Shown here: positions 38,366 through 47,772 of the stretch, one piece after another | Layout: every line of letters begins with the position of its first letter | Numbering within the stretch: position 1 is the first letter of the stretch | NCBI RefSeq assembly: GCF_043557345.1 | Contig: NZ_JBIFFV010000008.1 | Location: forward strand, 1 to 64,000 | DNA from: Sulfitobacter sp043557345 | Lineage (GTDB): Bacteria > Pseudomonadota > Alphaproteobacteria > Rhodobacterales > Rhodobacteraceae | Direction: 5' to 3' | DNA: 64,000 bases | Program-made: the position numbers and the translations under genes | Notes under the pieces: model-generated | What the model saw: the letters and a program-made list of their open reading frames with translations, nothing else | What the model was told of the DNA's origin: nothing | Databases searched by the model: none

Positions 38366-39022
38366 TCATCGCAACCCCATCCGTAGCACGGCGGCTGCGG
38401 CAAATGGCATCAAGGCCACCACGGCCAGCGTCAACCCCGCCAGCATCGAAAGCGGCGTCGTGACCTCCAATCCCGCCGCCCCGCGCCGGGCGACCTCGGC
38501 CCCGAAAATCAGCGTTGGAATATAGAGCGGCAGCACCAGCAGCGACAGCAGCAGCCCACCGCGTTTGATCCCCACCGTCAGCGCCGCGCCAAACATGCCA
38601 ATCACCGAGAGCGCAGGCGTGCCGAGCGCCAGCGAAAGCAGCAGCCACAGATGCCCCGGCGCCGCGAGTTGCAGCATCACCCCCAAAAAGGGTGCCGCCA
38701 GCACCAGCGGCAGCCCGGTCGTCAGCCAATGTGCCAAAGCCTTGATCGCAAGCGCCCCTTCCAGCGGCAGCGGGGCGGTCAGCAGCAGCTCCAACGAGCC
38801 GTCTTCGAGGTCGAGCGCCAGCAGACGGTCGAGCGACAGAAGACAGGCCAAAAGCGCCCCGAGCCAAAGCACACCGGGCGCAATCGCGCGCAGCAGCGTG
38901 GCCTCCGGCCCGACGCTGAAGGGCACCAGCATTGTCACGATCAGGAAGAACGCCAAGCCAAGGCCAAAGCCCCCGCCTGCCCGCAGCGCCAAGCGCAGGT
39001 CTCGTAGCAACAACGCCTTCAT
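38366..39022 (-). CDS. ccmB: Heme exporter membrane protein CcmB
   Basis: A 218-residue six-helix permease of the CcmAB transporter. MKALLLRDLRLALRAGGG, then LFFLIVTMLVPFSVGPE and DGSLELLLTAPLPLEGALAIKA are family blocks. Start overlaps the ccmA stop by four bases (ATGA). Confidence 0.95.
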   Translation of the reverse strand: MKALLLRDLRLALRAGGGFGLGLAFFLIVTMLVPFSVGPEATLLRAIAPGVLWLGALLACLLSLDRLLALDLEDGSLELLLTAPLPLEGALAIKALAHWLTTGLPLVLAAPFLGVMLQLAAPGHLWLLLSLALGTPALSVIGMFGAALTVGIKRGGLLLSLLVLPLYIPTLIFGAEVARRGAAGLEVTTPLSMLAGLTLAVVALMPFAAAAVLRMGLR

Positions 39023-39630
39023 AGAAAGGCCGCATCGCTGGCGCCGAGATCGGCATCGGGGGCCGCGCGATAGGCGCTGATGTCGAGCATGCGTGCCTCA
39101 ACCCCCAGATCGATATGCGTGGCCATGAGGGCCGATCCACCGGTCGCCAAATGCCCGCGCAGGACAGAACCGAACAGCGCCACCGCATCCGCGTCAAGCG
39201 AGACGGTCGGCTCATCCAAGACCCAGATCGGCCGCCCCGTCACCAAGAGCCGCGCCAAGCCCAAACGGCGCTTTTGCCCGGCAGAGAGGGTCGCAGCCAA
39301 ACGGTCCGCCAAAGGGTGCAGCGCATAGCCGTCGAGGGCGGCGGAAATGTCAGTGTTGCCAAAGACCTGCGACCAAAAGCTCAGGTTCTCGCGTACGGTC
39401 AGCATGGATTTCAGCCCATCCGCATGGGCGGCATAGGCGACCCGATCCTCCGCCCCCTCGATCTGTCCCGCGAGGGGCGCTTGCAGCCCCGCGATACAGC
39501 GCAGCAGCGTCGTCTTCCCGGCCCCGTTCGGCCCGCGCAGCACCAAGGCCTCCCCCGCCGCCAATCCGAAGGAGAGACCCGAGAGCACCGGCACCCCGCC
39601 GCGTGCGACGCTAAGGTTGCTGACTTGCAC
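39019..39630 (-). CDS. ccmA: Heme exporter ATP-binding protein CcmA
   Basis: A 203-residue ABC ATPase that powers release of heme-loaded CcmE. Walker A GPNGAGKTT (about 34-42), signature LSAGQKRRLGLARLL (about 115-129), Walker B IWVLDEPTVSLD and an H-loop in ALMATHIDLG are all intact. It is the first ccm gene; the DUF498 gene ends 19 bases upstream. Confidence 0.95.
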   Translation of the reverse strand: MQVSNLSVARGGVPVLSGLSFGLAAGEALVLRGPNGAGKTTLLRCIAGLQAPLAGQIEGAEDRVAYAAHADGLKSMLTVRENLSFWSQVFGNTDISAALDGYALHPLADRLAATLSAGQKRRLGLARLLVTGRPIWVLDEPTVSLDADAVALFGSVLRGHLATGGSALMATHIDLGVEARMLDISAYRAAPDADLGASDAAFL

Positions 39631-39649
39631 TGGCCGCGCCGCTCCGCCC

Positions 39650-40003
39650 TTAGACCGGCAAGAGGGCCAGCGCGATGCGCCGCCCCTCGCTCAGCAGAAT
39701 GTTGTAGGTGCGGCAAGCGGCGGGAGAGGACATGACCTCGACCCCCAGCCCGGCCTCTTCCAAGGTCTCGCGCAGGTCATCGGGGATATGCGCCACCTCC
39801 GCCCCGGTGCCGAGAAAGACGACATCTACTTTGCCCGCCAGCGCCAGCACCGGCGCGGGATCGGCCAGACCGCCCCAGCCGGTGATGCCTTCGGGCCCGA
39901 TCACCTGCGCGCCCTCGACGACTTCGCCGGCGATGCGAAAAAAGCCGGGGCCGTAGCCGTCGATCGGTTTGGCGTCGGTATAGGTGATCTCGTTCAATCG
40001 CAT
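39650..40003 (-). CDS. Mth938-like (DUF498) protein
   Basis: A 117-residue protein with the Mth938 fold block VDVVFLGTGAEVAHIPDDLR, and SSPAACRTYNILLSEGRRIA at the C-terminus. Human AAMDC belongs to the same family; bacterial function is unknown. In alphaproteobacteria it commonly lies beside secDF, as here, with the TauE gene between. Confidence 0.85.
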   Translation of the reverse strand: MRLNEITYTDAKPIDGYGPGFFRIAGEVVEGAQVIGPEGITGWGGLADPAPVLALAGKVDVVFLGTGAEVAHIPDDLRETLEEAGLGVEVMSSPAACRTYNILLSEGRRIALALLPV

Positions 40004-40021
40004 GTCGCGTCCCTCACAGGC

Positions 40022-40777
40022 TCAGATATTCCACAACGGCAGGCCGAGGATAGCCGATGCGGCGATGACGATATAGGCCACCGCGCGAAAAAGCCGCTCT
40101 CGCTTTGGGTCAAATAGCCGCGCCCCGATGATATTGGCGATGACATTCGGCACCCCGGCCAAGAGGCCCAGCCACAACACCGGCCAGACCACCTGCCCCG
40201 TTACGCTGAGCATGGCAAAAAGCATCAGGTCGAGCCCCAGAAGATAGAGCAGGAAATTCGCCCGGATCACCGCAGCGGGCTTCCGGCTCGCCATATAGAG
40301 CAGGATCACCGGCGGCCCGGCAATGCCCGCGAAACCGGTCATAAAGCCCCCCAGAGCGCCGATGGCCGTCACCAGCTTCGCGCCCAGCGGCCCATGATAG
40401 CGCCAGCCCGCGAGCAGCAGCACCAGAAGGCCCAGCACCACCCCCGAGACGATCCAGCCGAACCCTTCGGGTGAGACCAACGACAGCCCCCAGAGCCCAA
40501 GCGGCATCCCGATCAGCACGCCGAAGAGCAGCCGCCCCACTTCGCGGGGCGCGCCCTCGCGCAGGGCATCGGGGAGATTTGGCAGGGGGCCGATCACCTC
40601 GGCCGCGGTGAGAAAGAGTATCGCTTCGACCGGAGACAGGACAGAGGCCGCGACAGGCATGATGATCATGGCAGAGCCGAACCCGGCAAAGCCGCGCACC
40701 AGCCCCGCCACGATCACGGCCAGCGCAAGCCACGCCACCCCGGGGGTGGCCATGGCCTGCGCCAGCAGGTCAGGCAT
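40022..40777 (-). CDS. TauE/SafE-family sulfite/anion exporter-like permease
   Basis: A 251-residue membrane protein with about eight helices. RGFAGFGSAMIIMPVAASVL (about 27-46) and GGFMTGFAGIAGPPVILLYM (about 145-164) are the paired TauE/SafE repeats. Substrate is unknown; sulfite, sulfoacetate or other anions are transported by relatives. ATG 40777 overlaps the secF stop by eight bases, so I reject the longer start at 40867, which runs antiparallel-free but inside secF. Confidence 0.87.
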   Translation of the reverse strand: MPDLLAQAMATPGVAWLALAVIVAGLVRGFAGFGSAMIIMPVAASVLSPVEAILFLTAAEVIGPLPNLPDALREGAPREVGRLLFGVLIGMPLGLWGLSLVSPEGFGWIVSGVVLGLLVLLLAGWRYHGPLGAKLVTAIGALGGFMTGFAGIAGPPVILLYMASRKPAAVIRANFLLYLLGLDLMLFAMLSVTGQVVWPVLWLGLLAGVPNVIANIIGARLFDPKRERLFRAVAYIVIAASAILGLPLWNI

Positions 40778-41738
40778 CAATATTGGCGAATTGCGTGCCC
40801 GCGCCCGCGTCGGGCTTGGACCAATCGCGCTTGACGCCAAGGTAGAGCACCATGTTCTTAGCCACATAGACCGAAGAATAGGTGCCCACGATCACGCCCC
40901 ATGTGATGGCAAAGACGAAGGCCCGGATCACGTCACCGCCCAAGATCAGCAGGGCGATGAGCGCCAGCAAGGTGGTGCCTGAGGTCATCAGCGTACGGCT
41001 CAGCGTCTCGTTCACGCTGAGGTTCATCACATCGCGCAGAGGACGCTTTTTGTATTTGCGCAGGTTCTCCCGCAGACGGTCAAAGATCACAACGGTGTCA
41101 TTGATCGAATAGCCAATGATGGTCAGGATCGCGGCCACGACCGGCAGGTCGAAACGGATCTGAAGGAGCGAGAACAACCCGATGGTCAGCACAACGTCGT
41201 GGAACAGCGCCACCACCGCACCGACCGAGAACTGCCATTCGAAGCGCAGCCAGATGTAGATCAGAATCGCCGCCAGCGCCCCGCCCACGGCAAGGAAAGC
41301 GGTCTGGATCAGCTCGCCCGAGACTTTGGGGCCCACGGATTCGACGGAGGTGAACTTGATATCGGGGGCGACGCCTTGCAGTGCCGCTTCGATGGTCTCG
41401 ATCGTGTCGGAGGTCGCCGCCTGCTGCCCTTCTTGAGCCTGCACGCGGATCATCGCCACATGGCGGTCTGCACCGAAACCGGGGTCAAAAACCTCGGAGA
41501 TGGTCACGTCGCCCAGCTCCAGCGGGGTCAGCGCATCGCGGTAGGCGCCCACATCGACGGCTTGGGTGCTTTCGGTCCGCAGGGTGGTGCCGCCGCGGAA
41601 GTCGATGCCGAAGTTCAGCCCCATCACGCCCCAGGCGATCAGGGACAGCACCATCAGCACCACCGAGGCGCCGAAGGTAATCTTGGCATAGCCGAAGAAA
41701 TCGAAGTTCGTATTGTCGGGTACCAGCTTCAGTCGCAT
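40770..41738 (-). CDS. secF: Protein translocase subunit SecF
   Basis: A 322-residue RND-type six-helix protein that pulls exported proteins out of SecYEG using the proton gradient. MGLNFGIDFRGGTTLR lies in the first periplasmic domain; IGYSINDTVVIFDRLRENLR (helix 4-5 region) is the SecF signature, followed by LSRTLMTSGTTLLALIAL. ATG 41738 follows the secD stop by one base (TGAcATG). Confidence 0.96.
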   Translation of the reverse strand: MRLKLVPDNTNFDFFGYAKITFGASVVLMVLSLIAWGVMGLNFGIDFRGGTTLRTESTQAVDVGAYRDALTPLELGDVTISEVFDPGFGADRHVAMIRVQAQEGQQAATSDTIETIEAALQGVAPDIKFTSVESVGPKVSGELIQTAFLAVGGALAAILIYIWLRFEWQFSVGAVVALFHDVVLTIGLFSLLQIRFDLPVVAAILTIIGYSINDTVVIFDRLRENLRKYKKRPLRDVMNLSVNETLSRTLMTSGTTLLALIALLILGGDVIRAFVFAITWGVIVGTYSSVYVAKNMVLYLGVKRDWSKPDAGAGTQFANIDA

Positions 41739-41739
41739 G

Positions 41740-43389
41740 TCAAACCTCGATTGTCTTGGGACGGCGGCGTTCAAACCAGATCACCACCAGCAAGCGGGTG
41801 ACGAAATAGGCGGTGAAGACCGATGTGACGATGCCCAGCCCCAGCGTCACGGCAAAGCCGCGCACCGGGCCAGAGCCGAGAGCGAAGAGGATGACCGCCA
41901 CAATGAAAGTGGTGATATTGGCATCCAGAATGGCGCTGAGCGCACGTTCATACCCCAGTGAGATCGCCCGCGCGGCCCCCTTGGCGTTGCGCTGCTCTTC
42001 GCGGATACGCTCGAAAATCAGCACGTTGGCGTCGACCGCCATGCCGACGGTCAGCACGATCCCGGCGATGCCCGGCAGCGTCAGCGTGGCTCCGATCAGG
42101 CTCAATAGGCCAAAGATCAGCCCGACGTTGATGATCAGCGCGAGATTGGCGAAGAAGCCGAAAAGCCCGTAGGACGCCCACATGAAGAACAGCACGGCGA
42201 CGAAGGCGACCACGGTCGCGATCTTGCCCGCGTCGATGCTGTCTTGGCCCAGTTCCGGCCCGATGGTGCGCTCTTCGACAAAGCTAAGCCCCGCAGGCAG
42301 GGCGCCGGCGCGCAGCAGCACAGCAAGGTTGGTGCTTTCCTCGACCGAAAAGCGCCCGGTGATGATGCCCGACCCGCCGGGAATATGGCTTTGGATCGTG
42401 GGCGCGCTGATGACTTCGTTGTCAAGCACGATGGCAAAGGGCGCGCCGATGTTCTCGGCGGTGTAATCGCCGAACTTGCGCGCACCGGAAGTGTCAAAGC
42501 GGAAAGACACGGCAGGCGCGCCGTTCTGGTCAAAGCTCGGCTGTGCGTCGACCAGTTGCTCGCCGGTGACGACGGGGGCGGTCTCAATCGTGTAGAAGAC
42601 GCCTTCTTCGTCGGCGGCGGGCAGGATCGCGTTGCCGATGCCGGGGTTGTCGTTCTCGCTCGAGCCGCGATTGACCACCGGGTTGAAGGTCAGCTGCGCC
42701 GTGGTGCCGATGATGGCTTTCAACTCAGCCGCCGAGCCGATGCCCGGCACCTGAATCAGGATTCGGTCCGCGCCCTGACGCTGGATCGTCGGCTCGCGGG
42801 TGCCGACCTCGTCGATGCGGCGCCGCACGATTTCGAGGCTCTGCTGCATGGTGCGTTCGTCGGTCGCCTGTTTTTCGGCATCCGACAGGGTGATGGTGAT
42901 GACACCATCGGCCCCGCTTACGTTGATGTCGCTGCCGCCTGCGCCGGTCACGGTGGTGACGGGCCGGGCCAGATCACGGGTGATCTGCAACGCCTCGGCC
43001 ATCTTCGATGGATCGTTCAGACGGACCCGCAACTCCCCCGCTGGCGCTTCTTGGCGGCGCACCGGGGTGAGGCTGCGCAGAGCGTCGCGTACCTCGGGCC
43101 ATTGGGCTTCCATGCGCGAGGCATAGACATCGGCCAGTTGCACTTCGGCCAGCAGATGCGCACCGCCGCGCAGGTCAAGGCCAAGGTTCACCAGCCCCGA
43201 GGGCATCCATTCGGGCCAAAGCGCGCGCTGCGCTTCCAGTTCGGGCGTGCTGCCCTGAACCTCGATGGCCGCGACGGCGTCATTGTGCTTTTCGACAGGA
43301 GCGTAAAAGGCATTGGGAAGCGCCAGCCAAAGCCCTGCCAGACAGGTCAGGACAATGACAATCCGCTTCCACAGATCAATCTGTAGCAT
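41740..43389 (-). CDS. secD: Protein translocase subunit SecD
   Basis: A 549-residue partner of SecF with a large periplasmic domain. GLDLRGGAHLLAEV (about 67-80) is the first signature; DSIDAGKIATVVAFVAVLFF and GMAVDANVLIFERIREEQRN mark the membrane half. Normal length. It is coupled to secF and 35 bases after yajC, forming the classical yajC-secDF unit. Confidence 0.97.
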   Translation of the reverse strand: MLQIDLWKRIVIVLTCLAGLWLALPNAFYAPVEKHNDAVAAIEVQGSTPELEAQRALWPEWMPSGLVNLGLDLRGGAHLLAEVQLADVYASRMEAQWPEVRDALRSLTPVRRQEAPAGELRVRLNDPSKMAEALQITRDLARPVTTVTGAGGSDINVSGADGVITITLSDAEKQATDERTMQQSLEIVRRRIDEVGTREPTIQRQGADRILIQVPGIGSAAELKAIIGTTAQLTFNPVVNRGSSENDNPGIGNAILPAADEEGVFYTIETAPVVTGEQLVDAQPSFDQNGAPAVSFRFDTSGARKFGDYTAENIGAPFAIVLDNEVISAPTIQSHIPGGSGIITGRFSVEESTNLAVLLRAGALPAGLSFVEERTIGPELGQDSIDAGKIATVVAFVAVLFFMWASYGLFGFFANLALIINVGLIFGLLSLIGATLTLPGIAGIVLTVGMAVDANVLIFERIREEQRNAKGAARAISLGYERALSAILDANITTFIVAVILFALGSGPVRGFAVTLGLGIVTSVFTAYFVTRLLVVIWFERRRPKTIEV

Positions 43390-43424
43390 AGTTCCGCCTT
43401 TGGGTTGCGGCCTCGGGGTAGGGT

Positions 43425-43703
43425 TTATTTCGCCGGTTCGGTCTTGGAGACCACGGTGGCGATGGTGGCCTGCACCACGCGAATTTTCACGCCTTCGGCG
43501 ATTTCCACCTCAAGCTCGCCATCGTCTTTGACCTTGGAGACCTTGCCGATGATGCCGCCTTGGGTCACGACCTGATCGCCCCGACGCAGACCGGCCACCA
43601 TGGCCTGATGTTCCTTCGCCTTCTTCTGCTGCGGGCGGATGAGCAGAAAATACATGATCGCGAAGATCAGGATCAGCGGCACGAATTGCTGGATGCCTTC
43701 CAT
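43425..43703 (-). CDS. yajC: Preprotein translocase subunit YajC
   Basis: A 92-residue single-helix accessory of the SecDF complex: PLILIFAIMYFLLIRPQQKK then GDQVVTQGGIIGKV. ATG 43703 is preceded by GGACGACCCCC-type sequence on the minus strand; a long in-frame extension to 44330 is antisense to serS and rejected. Confidence 0.95.
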   Translation of the reverse strand: MEGIQQFVPLILIFAIMYFLLIRPQQKKAKEHQAMVAGLRRGDQVVTQGGIIGKVSKVKDDGELEVEIAEGVKIRVVQATIATVVSKTEPAK

Positions 43704-43920
43704 GGGGGTCGTCCTTTTCGATGGGTATTGGGCCGCAAAACGGGCCTTGAGAATTTGGCCAGAACCTATGCGCGGTGGCAGCGGGGTGCAAGGTGGAAAG
43801 CCGATGCCGCCTGCCCGCCCGCGCGGGGCCAATCGCCGCATGGTTGCGGCCCCTACCCCCGCACCGCACATTAAGGCATAAGGCAGCAAAACCGACTCAC
43901 CCGATCTTGAGGACAAACCC
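43704..43920. promoter_or_regulatory. Divergent yajC/serS upstream region
   Basis: 217 bases. It should carry the promoter of the long yajC-to-ccmG array and that of serS, but no clear motif is visible to me. No T-box-like leader is expected in this group. Confidence 0.3.
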
Positions 43921-45213
43921 ATGCACGACATCCGCGCCATCCGCGACAATCCCGAAGGTTTCGACGCCGCTCTTGCCCGCCGGGGCGAGGCTCCGATGTC
44001 GCAGGCGGTGCTGTCCCTCGATGCCGCGCGCCGCGCCAAGATCGCCGCCGCCGAGACTGCCAAGGCCGAGCAGAACAAGGCCAGCAAGGAAGTCGGCGCC
44101 GCCAAAGGCCGTGGGGATGAGGCCGAATTCGAGCGTCTGCGCGCGCTGGTCAGCGACAAGAAGGCCGAAGTCGCCGCAATGAACGCCGAGGCGCAGGAGT
44201 TGGACGCGAAGCTGACCGACATGCTCGCCCGCATCCCCAACAACCCGGCCGATGACGTGCCGCAAGGCGATGATGAGAACGACAATGTCGAGGTCAAAAG
44301 CTGGGGCGAGAAGCCTGCCTTTGATTTCAAGCCGGTCGAGCATTACGAGATTGCGGGCGTCAAACCCGGCATGGATTTCGAGACCGCGGCCAAGACCTCG
44401 GGCGCACGTTTCGTCATGCTGAAGGGCGCCGTGGCGCGGGTGCACCGCGCGCTGGCGCAGTTCATGATCGACACCCATGTCGACGAGAACGGTCTGACGG
44501 AGGTAAACTCCCCCGTACTGGTGCGCGACGAGGCGATGTATGGCACCGACAAACTGCCGAAATTCGGCGAGGACAGCTATCAAACGACGGATGGCTGGTG
44601 GCTGGTGCCGACCTCCGAAGTGCCGCTGACCTATTCGGTGGGTGGCGACACGCTGGAGCAAAGCGCCCTGCCGATCCGTCTCACCGCCCATACGCTCTGC
44701 TTCCGGTCCGAGGCCGGCAGCGCGGGCCGCGACACCGCCGGAATGCTGCGCCAGCACCAGTTTGAAAAGGTCGAGATGGTCTCGATCACCCATCCGGATG
44801 AAAGCGACGCCGAACAGCAGCGCATGGTGGGCTGCGCCGAGGGCATCCTCGAGAAGCTGGGCGTGCCCTACCGGACGGTGATCCTCTGCACCGGCGACAT
44901 GGGGTTTGGCGCGCGGCGGACCTATGACATCGAGGCTTGGGTGCCGGGGCAGGATTGCTACCGCGAGATCTCTTCGGTCTCCACCACCGGCGATTTCCAG
45001 GCGCGGCGCATGAACGCGCGGTTCAAGCCCGAAGGCGGTGGCAAGCCGCAGTTCGTGCATACGCTGAATGGCTCGGGTCTGGCCGTGGGGCGCTGCCTGA
45101 TCGCAGTGCTGGAAAATGGCCAGCAGGCGGATGGATCGGTGAAACTGCCCGAGGCGCTTGCGCCCTATCTCGGCGGGAAGACCACGCTGACGGCAAAGGG
45201 TGTGCTCGCCTAA
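43921..45213 (+). CDS. serS: Seryl-tRNA synthetase
   Basis: A 430-residue class II synthetase. The N-terminal long coiled coil (about 25-110) binds the tRNA-Ser extra arm. Motif 2 is TLCFRSEAGSAGRDTAGMLR and motif 3 GSGLAVGRCLIAVLENGQ; TSEVPLTY lies at the serine pocket. Normal length, monocistronic, with a dispersed repeat copy downstream. Confidence 0.97.
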   Translation: MHDIRAIRDNPEGFDAALARRGEAPMSQAVLSLDAARRAKIAAAETAKAEQNKASKEVGAAKGRGDEAEFERLRALVSDKKAEVAAMNAEAQELDAKLTDMLARIPNNPADDVPQGDDENDNVEVKSWGEKPAFDFKPVEHYEIAGVKPGMDFETAAKTSGARFVMLKGAVARVHRALAQFMIDTHVDENGLTEVNSPVLVRDEAMYGTDKLPKFGEDSYQTTDGWWLVPTSEVPLTYSVGGDTLEQSALPIRLTAHTLCFRSEAGSAGRDTAGMLRQHQFEKVEMVSITHPDESDAEQQRMVGCAEGILEKLGVPYRTVILCTGDMGFGARRTYDIEAWVPGQDCYREISSVSTTGDFQARRMNARFKPEGGGKPQFVHTLNGSGLAVGRCLIAVLENGQQADGSVKLPEALAPYLGGKTTLTAKGVLA

Positions 45214-45241
45214 GGGTGAGCCGCCGCGTGGCCCGATCCGC

Positions 45242-45340
45242 GCCGCAGGCGCCGGGCCATCGCCTGCCGCCCCGTCACGCCCGGGGGGCGGGCCAGATCA
45301 TCTTGGGTGCACCTTTTGTGCGACCGGGCAGGCGATTTGG
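45242..45340. repeat. Intergenic repeat with inverted arms, copy 2
   Basis: Same ordered blocks as copy 1 at 28785-28880. Here the arms are GGGCCATCGCCTGCC (45253-45267) and GACCGGGCAGGCGATTTGG (45322-45340), which pair over ATCGCCTGCC/GGCAGGCGAT. The interior contains a GC hairpin (CGTCACGCCCGGGGGGCGGG). It lies just after serS. Confidence 0.65.
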
Positions 45341-45507
45341 TGAGCCGTTGCGCAACTCGGAGAAGTGGCACGCAAGCTGGTATATAACGTGGCATGGTTC
45401 AGTGGCTCAATCGCCACCCCACGGGCAGGCGCGGGCCCTTGGTTGCCGTGGCGCGCGGGCGCTCTAGAATTAGCTGTACCGCAACAGCTAATCCCGCGAG
45501 GCCGACC

Positions 45508-46224
45508 TTGCCCAAATCCTCCCGCACCCTGATCGCCGTGCTTGCCTTGCTGCTCAGCATCGCCTTCGCGATATCGCCCTTTTTAGTGCCCAGCTTCTCG
45601 GGCTTTGATCCGAACCAATTCCCCATTCCGCAGGACAACCCGCCCGCGCAGCCGGCGGGCTATGCCTTTTCCATCTGGGGGGTGATTTACCTGTGGCTGA
45701 TCGCGGGGCTTGGCTATGGCCTGCTGCGCGCGCCGCGGGACGGGCAGTGGCACGATATGCGCGTGCCGCTCTGCCTGTCGCTCGCTGTGGGGACCACATG
45801 GCTTGCCGTGGCCACCATGAGCCCGGTCTGGGCCGCGATACTGATCTGGATCATGCTGGTCACCGCCCTCGTCGCCCTATTCCTCGCCCCGGTCGAAGAC
45901 CCGCTCTGGGCTGCCGCCCCGGTGGGGCTCTACGCGGGCTGGCTCTCTGCCGCCTCCTGCGTGTCGCTGGCGCTGCTGGCGGCGGGATACGGCTATTTGG
46001 AAGAGCAGACGGCGGCGGTTGTTTTTGTCGGTTTGGCGATCGTGATCGGCGCCATCGTGCAGACCGCTCTGGGGCGGACACCGACCTATGGCATCGCGGT
46101 GATCTGGGGGCTGGTGGGCGTGGTGGTAGCCAATTGGGGCGAGACGCCCTTGGTGGCCTATCTGGCGCTTGGGGGCAGCATCGTCGTGGCGCTGCCCACC
46201 CTCAGGGCGTTCCGGCGCGGCTGA
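45508..46224 (+). CDS. TspO-like multi-pass membrane protein
   Basis: A roughly 238-residue protein with about seven hydrophobic helices. QPAGYAFSIWGVIYLWLIAG (about 46-65) resembles the P-x-W-x2-IW-x-I-Y block of TspO/tryptophan-rich sensory proteins, and VVANWGETPLVAYLALGG is near the end. It is longer than typical TspO (about 160 residues), so placement is tentative. The start is uncertain: TTG 45508 with GCGAGG nearby seems best, and the frame is open to 45394. Convergent with der. Confidence 0.6.
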   Translation: MPKSSRTLIAVLALLLSIAFAISPFLVPSFSGFDPNQFPIPQDNPPAQPAGYAFSIWGVIYLWLIAGLGYGLLRAPRDGQWHDMRVPLCLSLAVGTTWLAVATMSPVWAAILIWIMLVTALVALFLAPVEDPLWAAAPVGLYAGWLSAASCVSLALLAAGYGYLEEQTAAVVFVGLAIVIGAIVQTALGRTPTYGIAVIWGLVGVVVANWGETPLVAYLALGGSIVVALPTLRAFRRG

Positions 46225-46230
46225 GCGCGC

Positions 46231-47712
46231 TCAGTCCTTGCGGCGACCGTCGGTGTGCTTGCGCAGCTTCGACGGCGCCGCTTTCTTGCGGTTCTTATAG
46301 GGGTTGGCGTCGGACTGGCCGCGCATCCACAGCCGGATCGGCGTGCCGGGCATGTCGAAATCCAACCGCAACCCATTGACCAGATAGCGCGTGTAGCTGT
46401 CCGGCACCTTGTCGGGGTGGCTGCACATCACCACGAAGCCCGGCGGACGGGTCTTGGCTTGGGTCATGTAGCGCAGCTTGATGCGCTTGCCCTGAGGCGC
46501 GGGGGGCGGATGCGCCTCCATCATGCCCGAGAGCCAGCGGTTGAGCTGCGCGGTGGTGACGCGGCGGTTCCAGACCTCATAGGCGCGCATGATCGCGGCC
46601 TGCAGCCGGTCGAGGCCGCGGCCGGTCTTGGCCGACACGGTAATCAACGGCGCACCGCGCAATTGCGGCAAGAGCCGCTCGAAGCTTTCCTTGAGATCGC
46701 GCAGTTTCTCCTGCCGGTTCTCTTCGATGTCCCACTTGTTAACGGCGACGACCACGGCACGGCCCTCACGCTCGGCCAGATCGGCGATGCGCAGGTCTTG
46801 CTGCTCGAAGGGGATTTCGGCGTCGAGCAAAAGCACCACAACCTCGGCGAACTTCACCGCGCGCAGACCGTCGCTGACACTGAGTTTCTCTAGCTTTTCC
46901 TGAACCTTGGCCTTCTTGCGCATCCCGGCGGTGTCGAAAATGCGCATCGGCACCGGCTCACCATCCGGCCCGGCCCATTCGGTGGTCAGGGAGATCGCAT
47001 CGCGGGTGATCCCGGCCTCTGGCCCGGTCAGCAGACGGTCCTCGCCCAAAATTTGGTTGATCAGCGTCGACTTGCCCGCGTTGGGGCGGCCCACCACGGC
47101 GACCTGCAGCGGCTTGGCGCGGGTCGGCATCGGCAGGGATTCGGCTTCGAGATCGGCGTCATCCTCGGGCAGGTCCACATCCGTCTCGGGCGCGTCTTCT
47201 TGCGCGCGTTCGGCATACTCATCCGCCAGCGGCATCAGCGCGGTGTAAAGATCGGTCAGACCCTCGCCATGTTCGGCGGACATGCGAATGGGCTCACCCA
47301 GACCCAGCGAATAGGCCTCAATCATCCCGGCGTCGGCGGCTTTGCCCTCGCCCTTATTGCCTGCCAGAATCACATGGGCGGATTTCTTGCGCAGGATCTC
47401 GGCAAAGACCATGTCGGAGGGGGTCACGCCCACGCGGGCGTCGATCATGAAGAGACAGACATCAGCCATGTCTACCGCCCGTTCGGTCAGGCGGCGCATC
47501 CGGCCTTGCAGGCTGTCGTCGGTGACCTCTTCCAGCCCCGCGGTGTCGATCACGGTAAAGCGCAGGTCGGCCAGTTTGGCCGCGCCTTCGCGCAGGTCGC
47601 GGGTTACGCCGGGCTGGTCATCGACCAGCGCGAGGCGTTTGCCGACAAGGCGGTTGAACAGCGTGGATTTCCCGACATTGGGGCGGCCCACGATGGCAAG
47701 GGTAAAGGACAT
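46231..47712 (-). CDS. der: Ribosome-associated GTPase Der (EngA)
   Basis: A 493-residue double-G-domain GTPase needed for 50S assembly. Two P-loops, GRPNVGKST (about 8-16) and GRPNAGKST (about 210-218), DTAGLEEVTDD and DTAGMRKK switch regions, NKWDIEEN as G4, and a C-terminal KH-like domain with a basic tail. It follows bamB by 60 bases, as in E. coli. Confidence 0.97.
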   Translation of the reverse strand: MSFTLAIVGRPNVGKSTLFNRLVGKRLALVDDQPGVTRDLREGAAKLADLRFTVIDTAGLEEVTDDSLQGRMRRLTERAVDMADVCLFMIDARVGVTPSDMVFAEILRKKSAHVILAGNKGEGKAADAGMIEAYSLGLGEPIRMSAEHGEGLTDLYTALMPLADEYAERAQEDAPETDVDLPEDDADLEAESLPMPTRAKPLQVAVVGRPNAGKSTLINQILGEDRLLTGPEAGITRDAISLTTEWAGPDGEPVPMRIFDTAGMRKKAKVQEKLEKLSVSDGLRAVKFAEVVVLLLDAEIPFEQQDLRIADLAEREGRAVVVAVNKWDIEENRQEKLRDLKESFERLLPQLRGAPLITVSAKTGRGLDRLQAAIMRAYEVWNRRVTTAQLNRWLSGMMEAHPPPAPQGKRIKLRYMTQAKTRPPGFVVMCSHPDKVPDSYTRYLVNGLRLDFDMPGTPIRLWMRGQSDANPYKNRKKAAPSKLRKHTDGRRKD

Positions 47713-47772
47713 AATTCAGGCTCCGGGCCCCGGTTGGGCCAGTTCAGACACGCGCCTTAGCCTATTTGCGGC

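Noticed and set aside
42244..43386. Plus-strand frame of 380 codons opposite secD
   Set aside because: Antisense shadow; no ribosome binding site or recognisable domain.
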